In this document: positions 10,424-23,155 of the stretch, piece after piece
Layout of the letters: the number at the start of each line of letters is the position of its first letter
How positions within the stretch are numbered: the stretch's first letter is position 1
Source: Pictodentalium vernedei
Taxonomy: Eukaryota; Mollusca; Scaphopoda; Dentaliida; Dentaliidae
Direction of reading: 5' to 3'
DNA length: 64,000 bases
NCBI GenBank assembly: GCA_031216915.1
Contig: CM062289.1
Span: forward strand, 21,926,520 to 21,990,519
Program-made: the position numbers and the translations under genes
Notes under the pieces: model-generated
Database searches by the model: none
What the model was told of the DNA's origin: nothing
Seen by the model: the letters and a program-made list of their open reading frames with translations, nothing else

Positions 10424-11385
10424 TTAAGGGCCTATATAAGTAATGGAATTTTGTTTATTTTGAATTTCTCACCTCTCATATTCCTTCAATTCAGATTAAA
10501 TATACACAAATTATACATCAAAATGAAGGTTGGGATGTATAGAACACGAAACACATGTAATCAACTCATAGAGTCGACTGTAGGCACCACTGGTTCCTGG
10601 AAGTCTGCTAGCGTATTCGCACTGAACTGATAATAAAATAATATTTCATCAGAACAACTTGTGGCCAAATGTTGCTTCATATATCCAAGAACAAAGCTAG
10701 ACATTCAAAACACTTCAGAATACAGTGATAGGACTGCATTTTGGAAAAGGACAACACTGTCACTGTCTGCATTTTTTATTGAAGATGGTTTCCATGCTTG
10801 ACAGGCATGCGCACATTACCACAAATTTCCATCGAAAAACAAAAACGTAATTCTAAGAAATTTCAACAGGTATCATGATACCTTGCATTGAATACGGCAA
10901 CTGTTCAGTCTCAATCTAATAGCAGTATACTGTATGAAAGCGATCTTTTTCATTATTTGATTTTAGACAGCGTTGTTTTTACATGCTTTTTCTGTCTGAT
11001 GACGTTGACCGGAAATCGAAAGTATTCTCATACGTAAACAAAAGCAAAGGCTTTGGACTTTTCCCCAATGTAGCTCTCTCGCCGTGTTTTGAAGAATTTT
11101 TATCCCCTAGCTTTGTTCTTGGATATGTCAAGCACATTTGGCAACAAGTTGTTTTCGTGAAATATTATTAAATTATCAGTTCAGGTGCGAATACGGCAGC
11201 AGACTTCCAGGAACCAGTGGTGCCTACAGTCGACTCTGTGAGTTGATTACACATGTGCTTCGTGTTCTATACATCCCAACCTTCATTTTGATGTAGATTT
11301 TGTGTATATTTAATTTGAATTGAAGGAATATCAGAGGAGAGAATTTTCAAAATAAACAAAATTTCATTACTTATATAGGCCCTTA
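10424..11385. mobile_element. Foldback element A (~960 bp)
   Basis: The left arm begins AAGGGCCTATATAAGTAATG and the right arm ends with its complement (TTACTTATATAGGCCCTT). The arms pair over about 230 bp, including GTAGGCACCACTGGTTCCTG and TGAAGGTTGGGATGTATAG and their complements. The centre (about 10700-11150) is not inverted and encodes nothing recognisable. It looks like a non-autonomous DNA element with long inverted repeats. Confidence 0.7.
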
Positions 11386-11487
11386 ATTGTACTCTGCCTG
11401 TCTGGTGAAAAGGTGAAGGTTCGGCCTCGGGAAGGTGCGGTCGTGAAAATGATTCGGTCCCGGTATTTGAATTTTGATATCTTAATT

Positions 11488-12220
11488 AAGGTGCTATATA
11501 AGTAATGAAATTTTATTTATTTTGAAATTCCCACCTCTGATATTCCTTGAGTTCAAATTTAATATACACAAATAATACATCAAAATGAAGGTTGGGAGGT
11601 ATAGAACATGCAAAATATATGAAATCAACTCATAGAGTAGACAGCAGGCACCACTGATTCCTGAAAGTCTGTTACCGTATTCGTACCAGAACTGACAATA
11701 CAATAATATTTCCGGAGAACTACTTGTGGCCAAATGTGCTTCACACATCCAAGGACAAAGCTTGGACATCAAAGTCCTTCAAAACACAGTGACAGCTGCA
11801 TGGGGGTAAACTCCAAATGTGACGACTTTGTTTACATATATTCTTACTTCAAGTTACTTGTGATTTCCGGTCAATATCATCAGGACGAAAAAAGCATCGA
11901 AAAACAATGCCGTTTAAAATCAAATAATGAGAAAGATCACCTTAATACAGCATACTATTATTATATATATAGAGACTGTATAGCTGCCATATTCTATGCA
12001 AGATATCATAACACTGTGATGATGACACCTGGTGAAATGTCTTAGAATTATGATTTTGTTTTTTGATGGAAATTCGTGGTATCAAGTGATTTGCGCATAT
12101 CTGTCGAACATGGAATCCATCTTCAATAAAAAATGCAGACAGTGTGACGTCCTTTTGAGGGCTTTTCCCAAATGCAGTTCTATCGCTGTGTCCCAGTGTT
12201 TTGAATGCCTTTAGCACCTT
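11488..12220. mobile_element. Foldback-related element B (~730 bp), same family as A
   Basis: It begins AAGGTGCTATATAAGTAATG and ends TTTAGCACCTT, giving short inverted ends. Its left arm aligns with that of element A over about 270 bp. Its right half contains the central segment of element A in the opposite orientation (AAATGCAGACAGTGTGACG corresponds to the complement of the block near 10750). The long right arm of A is absent. Confidence 0.6.
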
Positions 12221-12517
12221 AAGGTTATCTGGAAGTTGTTTATGGTTTTCACTTAATAGGGGATTACAGTTCTGTTGAAAATAAATTAAGTGTAACTGAA
12301 CCAAATTATTTTGTATTTATCGTTAATTTAAAGCATACTCGCTGCCTGCATAGTGCTATCAATATTAATAAAGGAAAAATTTAAAACTCTATTACGTGTT
12401 TTTTGCTATTTATTCTTGGAAATACATAAAATTTTATTGTCATGAAGGACAACTTGTTTCCTGTGGAACACAGTATAGGATATTCAAATCAAAACAAGAT
12501 GCATACCTCCCTCACTC

Positions 12518-12523
12518 CCCCCC

Positions 12524-12570
<47 letters not shown>

Positions 12571-12590
12571 CCAAAAAGAAAAAATAACAA
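12518..12590. repeat. Poly(C) tract plus (CA)n microsatellite
   Basis: A run of about 22 C is followed directly by about 14 CA dinucleotides and then an A-rich stretch. Simple sequence, not a gene. Confidence 0.9.
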
Positions 12591-12705
12591 CAAAAAAAGA
12601 ATTGAGAATAGGTGACACAGGTCAGTTTCCTATCGATGACGGGTAAGATTCCAATTATGGGACGACCTAAGACAGGGACAGCTGGCACCTTAACTGAACA
12701 CTATA

Positions 12706-13003
12706 CAGTTAAAACTAGAAGTCCTGTCACGAATTGTGCGCTTATCTTGGCTTAATTGCGCGTTGCCATATTGAATGGCATCCAAAACACGGCGTGTTCT
12801 CCTGGTTACTCCTAGCAAACACATGCAATGTTTCTGCCAATGGACCTCCGGGTTACCCGGAGGTCCATTGGCTGAAACATTGCTTGTGCACAGGCCATAT
12901 GTACAGAATTTGATAGCTTTACTTGGGTCATAACGCGCACATTAACGCACATATCAACGTGCTATTTCTGCGTATTTCATGACAGGACTTCTAGTTTTAA
13001 CTG
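12706..13003. mobile_element. TA-flanked foldback MITE (mariner/pogo-like ends)
   Basis: A 298-bp element bounded by TA (12704-12705, 13004-13005). Its terminal inverted repeat begins CAGTTAAAACTAGAAGTCCT. The centre is a palindrome around GGACCTCCGGGTTACCCGGA, flanked by AATGTTT arms. TA duplication with CAGT ends fits the Tc1/mariner/pogo group. A half copy ending at the same centre lies at 34197-34340. Confidence 0.7.
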
Positions 13004-13156
13004 TACAGTGTCCACTTACAAAAAATAAGTGAGTACCAGTATAGGTGACAAAAAGAACAGACAATTTTAAACCAGCCAAGTTGGTGACTTGCAGGTCCAA
13101 ACCCCTGGTAAATGGTATGGGAATTGTGTTTCTTTATTATGTGAAAATAAAAAAAC

Positions 13157-13376
13157 AAATTTAAGCCAGCCAAAGTCTATGGTGATGGGAATTATTTATT
13201 AATCTCGTATTCAAACCGAGAACAGCAAAAGTGATTTAATGCATGAAATTACCTGCAGACAGTGTTAATTAACAGTCACAATTATGTTCTCAGTGAGTAG
13301 TCTCTTCCCTGTTCGGCGGCAAATATGAGATTGATAAATATTCCCCATCACCATCGACTTGGCTGGTCTAAATTTG
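13157..13376. repeat. Inverted-repeat element (~220 bp)
   Basis: AAATTTAAGCCAGCCAAAG at the left pairs with CTTGGCTGGTCTAAATTT at the right. Inner blocks GGTGATGGGAAT and ATTCCCCATCACC also pair, giving arms of about 50 bp. A third arm-like segment (TTTTAAACCAGCCAAGTTGG) occurs at 13065-13085. Non-coding. Confidence 0.55.
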
Positions 13377-14400
13377 ACTTTTCTTTTTTTTTTATCTTAT
13401 TTTTTACACTATATAGAATACCTATATGCTAACAATTAGCATTTTATTTCGTCTTTATTTTGTTTTGTTCTGGGTTGTTCTTCGCAAGTAGACTTACCCT
13501 CCCAAATAAGCACATGAGTAATTATACCAAATCTTTTTACAACAAAACAAATGACCGAGTTGGCAGGATAAAATTGACAGATCTTTGGAGAAAAATGCAT
13601 GAGTTTTTGTATGTTATATTATTGTTACTATTTAATTATTTTTGTTAAATATTTCAGTGCAGTGACATATTCTGTCTGGCGTTATCACATCATCAATGCA
13701 AACACCATTAAAAACTGGTTTTTCACATCACCTTCTTTAACGAAACAGTTCACAACAGTCACCAGACACAAATCCCTCCCTCCTTCCCTCCCTCCCATTT
13801 TTCACATGAAAATTACATATGAAGTATTTAGCATTAAAAATAAGTCATATTAGAAAGAAAAAAAACTATAACAATAACATGAGTTTGGAGGGCCTTACGG
13901 TTTATTAATGGCCAGAGAGGAACGAATAACAGCCAGAGGGTTTATTACCGGCCCATAATTCATTTAACGGGAGTATTCAGTTAACAGAGATTGTGTCACT
14001 TTCCTGTTTCTTTTCAACCTACTCACAATTGTTTACAGTTGGCTGTAACGTAAGTGCAAGCCCTACTTCGGAACTAACTCAAGCTTAAGAAACTTTTCCA
14101 AACAAGTTGGAAAAGTAATAGAGTGCAAAAGATCGAAAAAGGGTCGAGCGAGGCCGGCGCTCGACATTACATGTACTCTCTCTGCACACCTCTTGCGTTT
14201 ACCGAGCGCATGTGCAACAACAGTGACGTCAATTCCTTTTATTTCCGCCATTGTGCTGGTCGGAAATTTTGTGACTCGTGCTATTATTTAGCGGTTATTT
14301 TCATGAACAACTTAATTTGTATGGTGCTTCTTGTCTGTTTATGTGCATGTGAACTGTATCCTTTTCAAGCCTCTAAATTGATTACTATTTGATGATATTT
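13377..14400. other. Intron 1 filler; pogo-like fragment and probable DIRS 5' region
   Basis: No gene recognised. Near 13966-13995 there is a short fragment (GGGAGTATTCAGTTAACAG) of the family seen complete at 41748-42177 and 52607-53032. From about 14050 the sequence may belong to the 5' part of the following DIRS copy, but no inverted terminal repeat could be placed. Confidence 0.4.
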
Positions 14401-14521
14401 TTGATCATTTTTTGCTTGTTTTCTCACACATAGTTTTGTTTTTCCCCCGCGTGTTAACTCAACCATTGTTGTTCTGTTTTCCGTTGGCGGGAAGCTTTAT
14501 TTCATTGATCATATTCATATT

Positions 14522-16949
14522 ATGCCTAAAACAATTCCTTGTACCTCTTGCTTGCAGGTGAAACATGTGGACGACTCTCATTCCACATGTGTCACTTGCA
14601 ACAATTGTACACAGGCCCATTCATGTGTTATTTGTGGGGTTTGGTCCTCAAAATTCTGGGCATTCGTAAACAAGGTGGTTCTTTCTAGAGCTAGAACCCC
14701 TCGTTCATGGGTAAGGGTAGCCGTGCCTTATCAGACATTTCTGTGAGCGAACATGGTGACTCTGTCACACAGGATACTGATCTGACTCTTTCTGTGGCGA
14801 CTTCCTCTGCAACTGTTGACGGTGCAAGTGCGGTGATGCCTGAAGTGGAGACCGTGGTCGCTTTGACTTCTGATGTCACTCTGGCGTCTGTTTTCGTCGA
14901 GAGCTTCTCCGAGGTCAGCTCGGTGAACTCTCTGATTTGCCTCCTGCGCCGTTGACAGTTGCTGAGGAAGTTGTTACTACGGATCCTATCCTGTATGATG
15001 GTGACTCTTCCATCTCCTCTGGGGATGGTGTACAGTCTCGGGGGTCCGAAACTGTATCTGCTGGTGTGTCTGAGCTCAGCCTCCCATGGCTTCGCGGCGA
15101 AGCTGTGCAGGTTTGCTGTCTGCTCCGTCTCATCTGGCTAGGTTTGCTCCTGGTTGGTTGGGCTGTTCGGTCGGTTCAACAGCGATTCCTCACCCCTCGA
15201 GTGAATTGTTTGTTGTTCCGCCTTCCCCTGCTGGTGTGCCGACTAGCAGGATGGGGTTGGGACATTGGCACCCATGGCCTGTTGTTCGGCAGAGCTCAGT
15301 GACGGCTCCGGTTAGCTGTCACTCTTGGAACCTTCCTCCGGTGATTCCTCACTGTGTTCCGAGTCTGGCTGTCGTTCGATGCTTGTCGTCGGTCTCAGGG
15401 GATGGGCAGTTGGGGGCCTTCTGCCATGTGGAGGCCAATGTCAGATTCCTGTCATTCTTGGGACAATCATCTGGTGTCTTCTCACCATGTCTCAGGACCA
15501 GCTACCGATCGACGTATGCCGTCGGTCTCTTTAGACGATATGCAAGCGGGGCCTTCTGTTCCGCAGAGGTAAGTGATTGCTCCTGGGTGTCACAATCGGG
15601 ACTATCCTCCGGTGTCTTCTCACCGTCTCCCTATTCTGTCTGCTGAACGACTTTTGTCGTCGGTCCCTTCTGAGAATTTGGGTTCTTCTGCTAGAAGGGT
15701 CCATTGGGAAGATACTCCATCGGGCGATGCTGCTACGACGGATTCTCAGACTGAGCTGTGTCAGACCGTTTTGGCGTTCAACCGGTTGCTTTCCAGCAAC
15801 CCTCAAGCTGGCTTCCCTGTGCCTCCCAAGGCACAACCTCCTTTGGTTGGTCGCCGAGATTCCTCGCCTGGCCCTTTGGATACTGCACAGTATTCACAGG
15901 AGGGTTCTGCTGGTCAGCCCGAGCTGGGCTACGTCTCTTTTGCTACAGAGGATGACAATTGTCTTGAAGGCGATGGGTCCCCTCGTCAGTCTTGAGACAG
16001 GCTTTGGATTTTGTCTTTGGCTCATTGCCGGACATTCAGCCTTCAGATCAGCCATCAGTGACCATCCGGCCGCGGTCCTCTGTGGAGCGCCATAACCCTG
16101 TTGAGCCTTCTGGCTCTGGGGCTTTGCATCCTCTGCAATCGGCTCAGGTTGTTGAGTCCTTCCAGGGCTTGGACGCCAAAATGCATTCTAAGGCCCCCAA
16201 AGGTTCTTTCTTTTCACGAGCTGATGCCTTTCTGCCTCCGTCGTGGTTTTGTGTTTATGTTTCCGTCTGACCACCAGTCTTCCAAGGGATGACTACTGTG
16301 GATGAGGATTCTTCTTCCCTTGGGTTGACTAAGCCTAAGTCAGCAGTTTTCCCGATGTCAGTAGTTGAGTCTGTGGTAGGCCTGTCCCGAGAGATGCTGG
16401 GTATGTTATCTCTCGCGGACCATGTCATCGCTGTCCTGGCTGAATATTTTCCACCAGGGGAGTTTGATGATGCTCAGGCACCTTTTCGCGTTTTGTCACA
16501 GGCTCTTATGAACTTGACACATGCTCATGCCTGTCACACGGCTAATTTGGAGCTGGCACGCCGGGATGCGGTGTTGGATTATTCTCCATTCCTTCCTTCT
16601 GAGCAGCATGCTGTTCTGAGGTCTGTTTCTTTGGTTGGACCTGTTGTTCCATGGTTCCGTGGAAGCTCTCCATGGCGAGGTTCTTCGTCATTCGAAGGAC
16701 CAGCTTTTGCTACGACAGCTGGACCAACCTGCTGCTGCGGGTGGTGATCGTTCCAGGCCTGCCAAGCGTTCTGCTGCGTCTGTCACGTCAGCAATGTCGG
16801 CTACACCTTCGGCTCTGTCTGCTCCTTCTGCTCAGAAGAAGCACCGACGCGGCCAGACTCACTGGCAGCCTAAGGCAGGAAAGTCTCAGGACTCTGTTGC
16901 TTCCCGGGGGGGGGGGGGGGTGGTTTCTCCTCTCGGGGGGCCTCGTTGA
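14522..16949 (+). pseudogene. DIRS-type retrotransposon copy 3: broken ORF1 (gag-like)
   Basis: ATG at 14522 opens a Cys/His-rich start (CTSC at residues 7-10, then CVTCNNC, then CVIC) that parallels the ORF1 start of the other two DIRS copies. The frame breaks repeatedly, so ORF1 is spread over all three frames. A late segment (16289-16660) reads LSLADHVIAVLAEYFPP and LSQALMNLTHAHACHTANLE, aligning with SYADHLTKALSLRL and LLSRAVAYSTCNSALSVANL in copy 1, which fixes the homology. Long runs of G (about 16908-16920) interrupt the tail. It is clearly older and more divergent than copies 1 and 2 and is a different lineage. Confidence 0.75.
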
Positions 16950-18736
16950 GGCTGCAAATGAAGGTCCTCTGCGTCGGGACCTTCTGGTACAGGAGGTCGA
17001 CAATCTCCTCTCCAAAGGGGCGATCGAGGTGGTCAGGAACACCCTTTCACTGTGGTTTTACTCGAGAATTTTCTTGGTACCGAAGAAAAACGGCCTGTTT
17101 CGTCCTGCCATCGATCTGAGTAACCTGAATGAGTCCATTATAGCACCTCATTTCAGTATGGAGACTTTCCTGTCGGTTTGACGTTCAGTTCATCAGGGCG
17201 ACTTTGCTGCCAGTATCGACCTGAAGGATGCCTACTTCCATGTACTCATTCATCTGGCGTCACAGAAATACCTTCGGTTCTCGTTTTGGGATCGATTCCA
17301 TCAATTCAGAGCTCTCCCGTTCGGGTTGAACCTGGCTTCTTGGGCCTTCACCCGACTGATGTCATATGTGCTTGCTTTCCACCGTACTCAGTCGGCTGTG
17401 ACTTTGTCAGCCTACCTGGATGACATCCTCCAATGGCACCACAAGGCTGCTGTTCTGAAGTCCGATGTCCGGCAGTTACTTTGCCTACTAGCGTCGCTGG
17501 GTTTCAGAGTCAATCGCAAGAAGTCGGATCTCCTTCCTTCTCAGCAATTTCGTCATTTGGGAATGGATTTCGACACTCTTCACAATGTGGTGTCTGTTCC
17601 CCATACTTGGGCGACGATTCTTTCCGCCTTGACTCGGAACATGCTCCCATCTTCCTTGGTCTCAGCCAGGACTTTCCTTCGGATGCTGGGCCTTTGCGGT
17701 TCGGTGATAGATCTCATTCCGCTCGGTCGCTTGTTTGTCTGACCTCTCCAACACTTCCTGTTGGATCATTGGCGTCCGAATGTAGATCCTCTGGACCTGG
17801 AACTTCCTATTCCTTGGTCCCTGCTTTGTCACCTCCACCCTTGGGCCGATGTTCCCTGGTTGACGCAGGGTGTCCCGTTGGATCTTCCTTTGGCCGATCG
17901 CATCCTTACTGCGGAACTGCAGATGCCAGTGATCGGGGCTGGGATGCGATGTTGGATCCTCTCGGTCTGTCCACTCACGGCGAGTGGGACAGCGAGCAGA
18001 TGGGCCTTCGTATCAACCAGAAGGAGCTCCTTGCTGTTCTGTTGAGTTTTCGGCTTTGGATCTCTCACCCGTCGGACCACATTGTCCTACTTCTTTCGGA
18101 CAATTCGGCAGTAGTGGCCTACATACAGAATCAAGGAGGCACACATTCGATTCCCGTGTATCAGCTATCTCAGGATTTTCTACTGTTGGCGCGGGATGTA
18201 AACGCTCGGACGACCATCCGGCACATTCCCGGACGTCTCAACGCCCTAGCAGACCCTCTCCCGACGCGACAGTGTCCTTCCAACCGAATGGATGCTGCAT
18301 CGGTTGGTGTTTCAGGCGATTTGCGTGTGGTGGGGGCGTCCTCTGGTCGACCTTTTTGCCACTCGCTGGAATCATCAGGTAGCGACCTTTGTCTCTCCTT
18401 GTCCAGATCCTCTGGCATTTGTGGTAGACGCTCTGTCTCTGGACTGGACAGGTTGGATCGGCTATGCCTTCCCTCCTGCACGGATTCTTCCTCAAGACAA
18501 GTGTTGGCGAAGATTCGTGCTTGCAGTTGCAGGATCATTCTGATCTGTCTCCACAGAGGGTGTGGATCAATCTGCTGCGGCCTCTGTTGGCAGATCAGCC
18601 GATTCGTCTATCTCTACGTCGCGATCTTCTTTCCCAGGGTTGTCCCAGGAAGTATCACAACAACCTGGCGAACATGTCCCTTCACGCCTGTCTTTTATCA
18701 GGTCCTGTCTCCGATGTAGAGGTTTTTCGAGACGAA
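16950..18736 (+). pseudogene. DIRS copy 3: broken reverse transcriptase/RNase H, 3'-truncated
   Basis: RT blocks run in order: FYSRIFLVPKKNGLFRPAID (~17055-17120), SIDLKDAYFHVLIH (~17214), LPFGLNLASWAFTRLM (~17310) and the catalytic SAYLDDIL (~17408). RNase H follows in another frame: TADASDRGWDAML (~17915) and LLSDNSAVVAYIQNQGG (~18090), then HIPGRLNALAD and the post-RNase H block VDLFATRW (~18340). At least two frameshifts and several stops break it. The tyrosine recombinase is missing: homology stops near 18736, exactly where a 157-bp tandem array begins. It lies in the orientation of CDK2. Confidence 0.85.
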
Positions 18737-19520
18737 CTTCATATGTAGGTTGGCCTTCATGAGAGGAAGTACCCTATTTATTTTGGACTCACTAGTTCAA
18801 GGTCAAGGTCACAGTGACCCTGAACATAGTAAATCAAAACAAGTGGTTTCCAGATGATAACTTGATAATGGTTTGACCCATGTTCATAAAACTTCATAGT
18901 TAGGTTGGCATCAGTGAGAGGAAGAACCCTATATATTCTGGACTCGCTAGGTGGAAGGTGAAGGTCACAGTGACCTTCAACGTTGTAAATCGTAAACAAT
19001 TGGTTTCCGGATGATAACCTGATAATGGTTCGACCCACGTTCATGAAACTTCATAAGTAGGTTGGCATCTGTGAGAGGAAGAACGCTATTTATTTTGGAC
19101 TTGCTAGGTGAAAGGTCAAGGTCACAGTGACCTTCAACATAGTAAATCGTAAACAATTGGTTTCCAGACGATAACTTGATAATGGTTTGACCCACATTCA
19201 TGAAACTTCAGAGGTAGGTTGACCTAGGTGAGTGGAAGACCCCTATTTATTTTGGACTCACTAGGTCAAAGGCCAAGGTCACAGTGACCTTGAACATAAT
19301 AAATCGTAAACAATTGGTTTCCAGATGATAATTTGACAATGGTTCCACCTACGTTCATGAAACTTCATAGGTAGGTTGGCATTGGTGCAGGAAAGAGCCC
19401 TATTTATTTCTGAATCACTAGGTCAAAGGTCAAGGCCACAGTGACCCTTCACATAGTAAATTGTAAACAATTAGTTTCCGGACGATAAGTTGATAATGAT
19501 TAAACCCACTTTTGTGCTGT
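18737..19520. repeat. Tandem array, ~157-bp unit, with nuclear-receptor-type palindromes
   Basis: About five units, each with CATGAAACTTCATAGGTAGG, CTATTTATTTTGGACTC and AACAATTGGTTTCCAGATGA blocks. The palindrome AGGTCACAGTGACCT is perfect at 18962-18976, 19119-19133 and 19276-19290 and off by one base at 18806-18820. The fifth unit is degraded (~19431). The array ends in GTGCTGTCACAACTCGACAT. A related array lies at 32420-32900. Confidence 0.85.
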
Positions 19521-19549
19521 CACAACTCGACATTGGATCATTGATCCTA

Positions 19550-20395
19550 TCGGCATTTTTTATACACCCGTTTTGAAAAAACGGTCGTATTATGGTATAC
19601 CGTCTGTCTGTCTCTCCATCCGGTCACATGTCGTACGATAACTCAAGAACGCTTTGAGAGATTTTCATGATTTTTGGGTAGGTGGTGTATATCGATAGAG
19701 GGAAGCTCCCTTTCGTTTAGCGTCGCCGTTCGATTAGTCATTCCAGAGTTATGGGACTTTATTAATTAGAAAATTGTTGATTTTTTACACGTCGTACGAT
19801 AACTCGAGAACGCTTTGAGAAATTTTCGTGATTTTGGGGTAGATGGTGTATATCGATGGAGGGAAGCTCTCTTTCGTTTAATGTCGCCGTTCGATTAGTC
19901 ATTCCAGAGTTATGGGACTTTATTACTTAAAAAATTGTCAATTTTTTACACGTCGTACGATAACTTGAGAACGCTTTGAGAGATTTTCACGATTTTTTGG
20001 TAGGTGGTTTATGTTGCTGGAAGGAAGCTTCCTTTCGGTTGGTGTCGCCGCTCGATTAGTCATTCCAGAGTTATGGGACTTTATTTTTCACATGTCGAAC
20101 AATAACTTGAAAATGCTTAGAGCAATTTTCATGATTTTTTGGTTGCAAGTATATGTTGATAGAAGGAATCTCCCTTTCAATTTGTGTCGCTGTCCGATTT
20201 GTCATTCCAGAGTTATGGGACTTTATTCATCAAAATATAGGTAATTTTCCACATGTTGGACTTGAGCAATTTTCATGATTTTTTGGTGGCAAGTATATGT
20301 AATCTGACAAGTACACATGTATACTCATATTGTGTGGTTCCCTCTTGTAATTAATAACGGGCGTATCATGCGCTCGTGGCGCAGCTGGTTATTTT
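19550..20395. repeat. Tandem array, ~161-bp unit, in a CACCCGTTTTG...GGGCGTATCATGCGC element
   Basis: Units start with TCGTACGATAACTC near 19631, 19792 and 19953, with a degenerate fourth near 20095. Each carries TTCGATTAGTCATTCCAGAG and TTATGGGACTTTATT. The array is bounded by TACACCCGTTTTGAAAAAAC and AATAACGGGCGTATCATGCG, which look like element ends. Non-coding. Confidence 0.7.
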
Positions 20396-21797
20396 AATAC
20401 TGTTGAATTGTACGTTCAAAGTGTATTTTTTTCTAAATTAAGTTAAGTTAATGTTATTGTTTGCCTGTGGTTCAGAATAAAATTGAAAGCTTGAAATCTA
20501 GTTTTTGTTTATTAAATGTATTACCAGAATTTCCATTGACAAGCGTCGTTCGAAACGAATGTATGAATACAACTAAACACGGATGGAAATTTTGACAGTG
20601 AAAATATATGAAACCCACTAAAATTAGTTCTGGATTTTAAATGGCAGATTATTAAAATCGTGCAAAATGGATGTTTAAATTCCAAATCAGGCATATTAAT
20701 ATGTGTCACTGGTGAATTGGAGCGACAGGTGTCACGTGTGTAAATGAAAATAAGGAACAGGGTAACATTCGGCATGTCTTAAACTCTTTGATAAATCAAT
20801 ATACGGAAGTATTAAAACTTTTCTCAGCTCTCCGAATGACCACCGTTTTTTATATATGACCATGAGTGTTCGTTTTCTGGCAGGAGTAAGGTCTGGGCGA
20901 GTTGTCAATGGACAACCCTCTTACTGTTAGCGTGTTGTGTGTGGATGTTTAAGAGAACTACTGTGTGTCATGTTCGTAACTACGAAAAGGAAATTGTTTG
21001 GAATTGTACTTTAAACACATCAAATTGTGAGTGATTAAAAATTTCCCAGTATCAAAAATTAATTGAATGTTTCTGTTAACGCAACCCCAATGGATAAAAA
21101 ACACCCAAGGACAGAGGCGAGCGATTATTCGCGCACCTTGAACATTTTTTGCATGAGCAATGGTGCACGAGACGACCGCGCACCTTTCCCCTGCGTCACT
21201 GGAAAATCACAGGAAGGCATTTGGTGGCTCTCGTGGAGCTATATTCAGACAGGCACGAGCCCACCCAGATGGATGTTCATAGATTTGAATGACCTGACAG
21301 CGTGCAGTGAATGACGACGAGTTGTGTAGTAGCGAGGTGTTACAGCATGCTGACAGGTTGATTAAATTCATGAATACCAACGGCTAAGTACGCGGGTGGT
21401 ATTCAAGTGATGTCACTCGAACACTTGACCCATTGTTCTATCAGGTATTTCATGTTGGTTACTATAACTTACTTACCCCCCCCCCCCCCCCCCTCCTCCC
21501 TCCCCCAAAAGACCATAGAGCCAGGGTGTACTAACTACTAAAACTGCCCCATTAACTTGAAGAGACATGAGCAGCTCGCAAACAACTGACTAAGTAACTG
21601 CTTTTGGAAATGTTATGGTCCAGCCCCATCACCTGAAATATCTACCTGTGGCAAAAATTACTGACAAGGATGAACAAATGTACTGAATTAATCATTTTAA
21701 ATGGTGGTTTTCCATGTTTATTTGTAGGAATAACACTTTGCTGCCGTGTATAGTTATAGTTGGCTCTCTTGATATGCTTGATCACCAATGTTAACAT
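20396..21797. other. Intron 1, no feature recognised
   Basis: AT-rich sequence without recognisable coding content. A run of about 19 C occurs at about 21477-21495. Confidence 0.5.
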
Positions 21798-21801
21798 TTA
21801 A

Positions 21802-22036
21802 CCCGCTGAGAATTTTCAAGATAGTTTTCAGCCAATCTAGTCATGGGTGTCATAAAGCAGCCACGACCAGATTTGACGGAAAATTAATCTAAATGCAAAA
21901 CAAGAATTCATTGGTGAAAAAATCCATTCAGTTTGCAGGGGGGGAAATAGGATTAAATATGCCCAAATTATACTTATTTCGGTAACAAGAGAAACACTGT
22001 GCTGGGCAGGAATATCTGCCAGTAGCGTGCAAAGAG
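21802..22036. mobile_element. TTAA-flanked MITE, second family (CCCGCTGAG ends), copy a
   Basis: TTAA at 21798-21801 and 22037-22040 flank about 235 bp starting CCCGCTGAG. It contains AAGCAGCCACGACCAGATTT, AATTATACTTATTT and GCAGGAATATCTGCCAG. Two further copies are at 34561-34791 (direct) and 53502-53682 (inverted), which supports a mobile unit. Probably another piggyBac-like non-autonomous family, inferred from the TTAA and CCC start. Confidence 0.6.
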
Positions 22037-22040
22037 TTAA

Positions 22041-23155
22041 ACAAGGCATCCATCTTACAATGCGAAATCTTGCAAATCACCAATATCAGGCCTGGAAATA
22101 TAGGGCAGGTTGCACTGGAGTACTGACAGAGAATACTCTACTTCTAAAGATGCTTTGACAGCCCTGGAAATAAAGGCTTATATCTAGGCCTGGTACGATA
22201 CACATCTTCAAGATACGATAATAATCGCGATACAGAGGTCACGATATGGTACATGTCGTGATAATGTTGATACCTCAGATTACCCATATCAAGTCTTGGG
22301 CGTATAAAACAACTCTTGAGAGACAAATGGAAAAATACACAGGGATCGGAATAATGGTATAGGGTGGAATTTCCTGCACAATATCCAAGAACAACCTTCA
22401 GTTAATGATTAATGTTTTGATTTTTCACTTCGAAACAAAACATTTATTACCCCTCTTTGGAACAAGCTCATGTCAACAAGCATTTCTGATTTTATTTCTG
22501 ATTCTGTTTCCATTTTTAAGTTTGATATCCTGATATATGCAGACGATATTTTTTAAGAAACTGTTGAGTTTGATTGGTCTAAACTAGTAAACTGACGAAA
22601 AATATCCAATTGTGAAATTCAATGCAAAGTTTGTCCTCGATTCAACAGGTTCAAAAGAAGGCGCTATTTTATTGGGCAGTTGGAAGGTTTCAACCAATCG
22701 CAGAGACGTAACATCTAAACAGTATCAGAAGTTTACTTTCGTCAAAAATGTCAAAACAAAACCATGTGCATTCCCCAATTTATTGTATCTGGGTGTGAAA
22801 GTGAAAGATAGCTTTTAATGAATAAATATTACAGATAAACGTGAGTTTGAAGAAATTATCTCTGAGTGAACCGTGATCCGTATCGACAAATTTGTACCGC
22901 GATGCATTGAAGTTTCGATGAATCGTACCATGCCCACTTATATCGTAACCCATTGGCAGGTAACGCTATACACTTTGGTGGTAACCCATAGGAAAAAGGG
23001 TGTTTTGATGCTACTCTGTTTTTACTATGCCGGTCATGCTTTTTACTACGTCTTAGCTGGTACAGTACAGTCGCCGTTAACTGGTTGTAATTCACGCTTG
23101 GGCAGTGATGTCCACACATGCTTTTAGCAGGTAATAAAAATCATCATCAGAAACA
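22041..23155. other. Intron 1, no gene; decayed half of the shared hairpin module
   Basis: At about 22433-22475 the text AAACAAAACATTTATTACCC followed by CTCTTTGGAACAAGCTCATG is a decayed half of the hairpin core of the TTAA MITEs. About 22185-22290 is rich in ACGATA-type repeats. No coding region was recognised. Confidence 0.4.

Noticed and set aside
12396-12587. Pro/His/Thr-rich 63-aa frame
   Set aside because: It is encoded by the poly(C) and (CA)n tracts.
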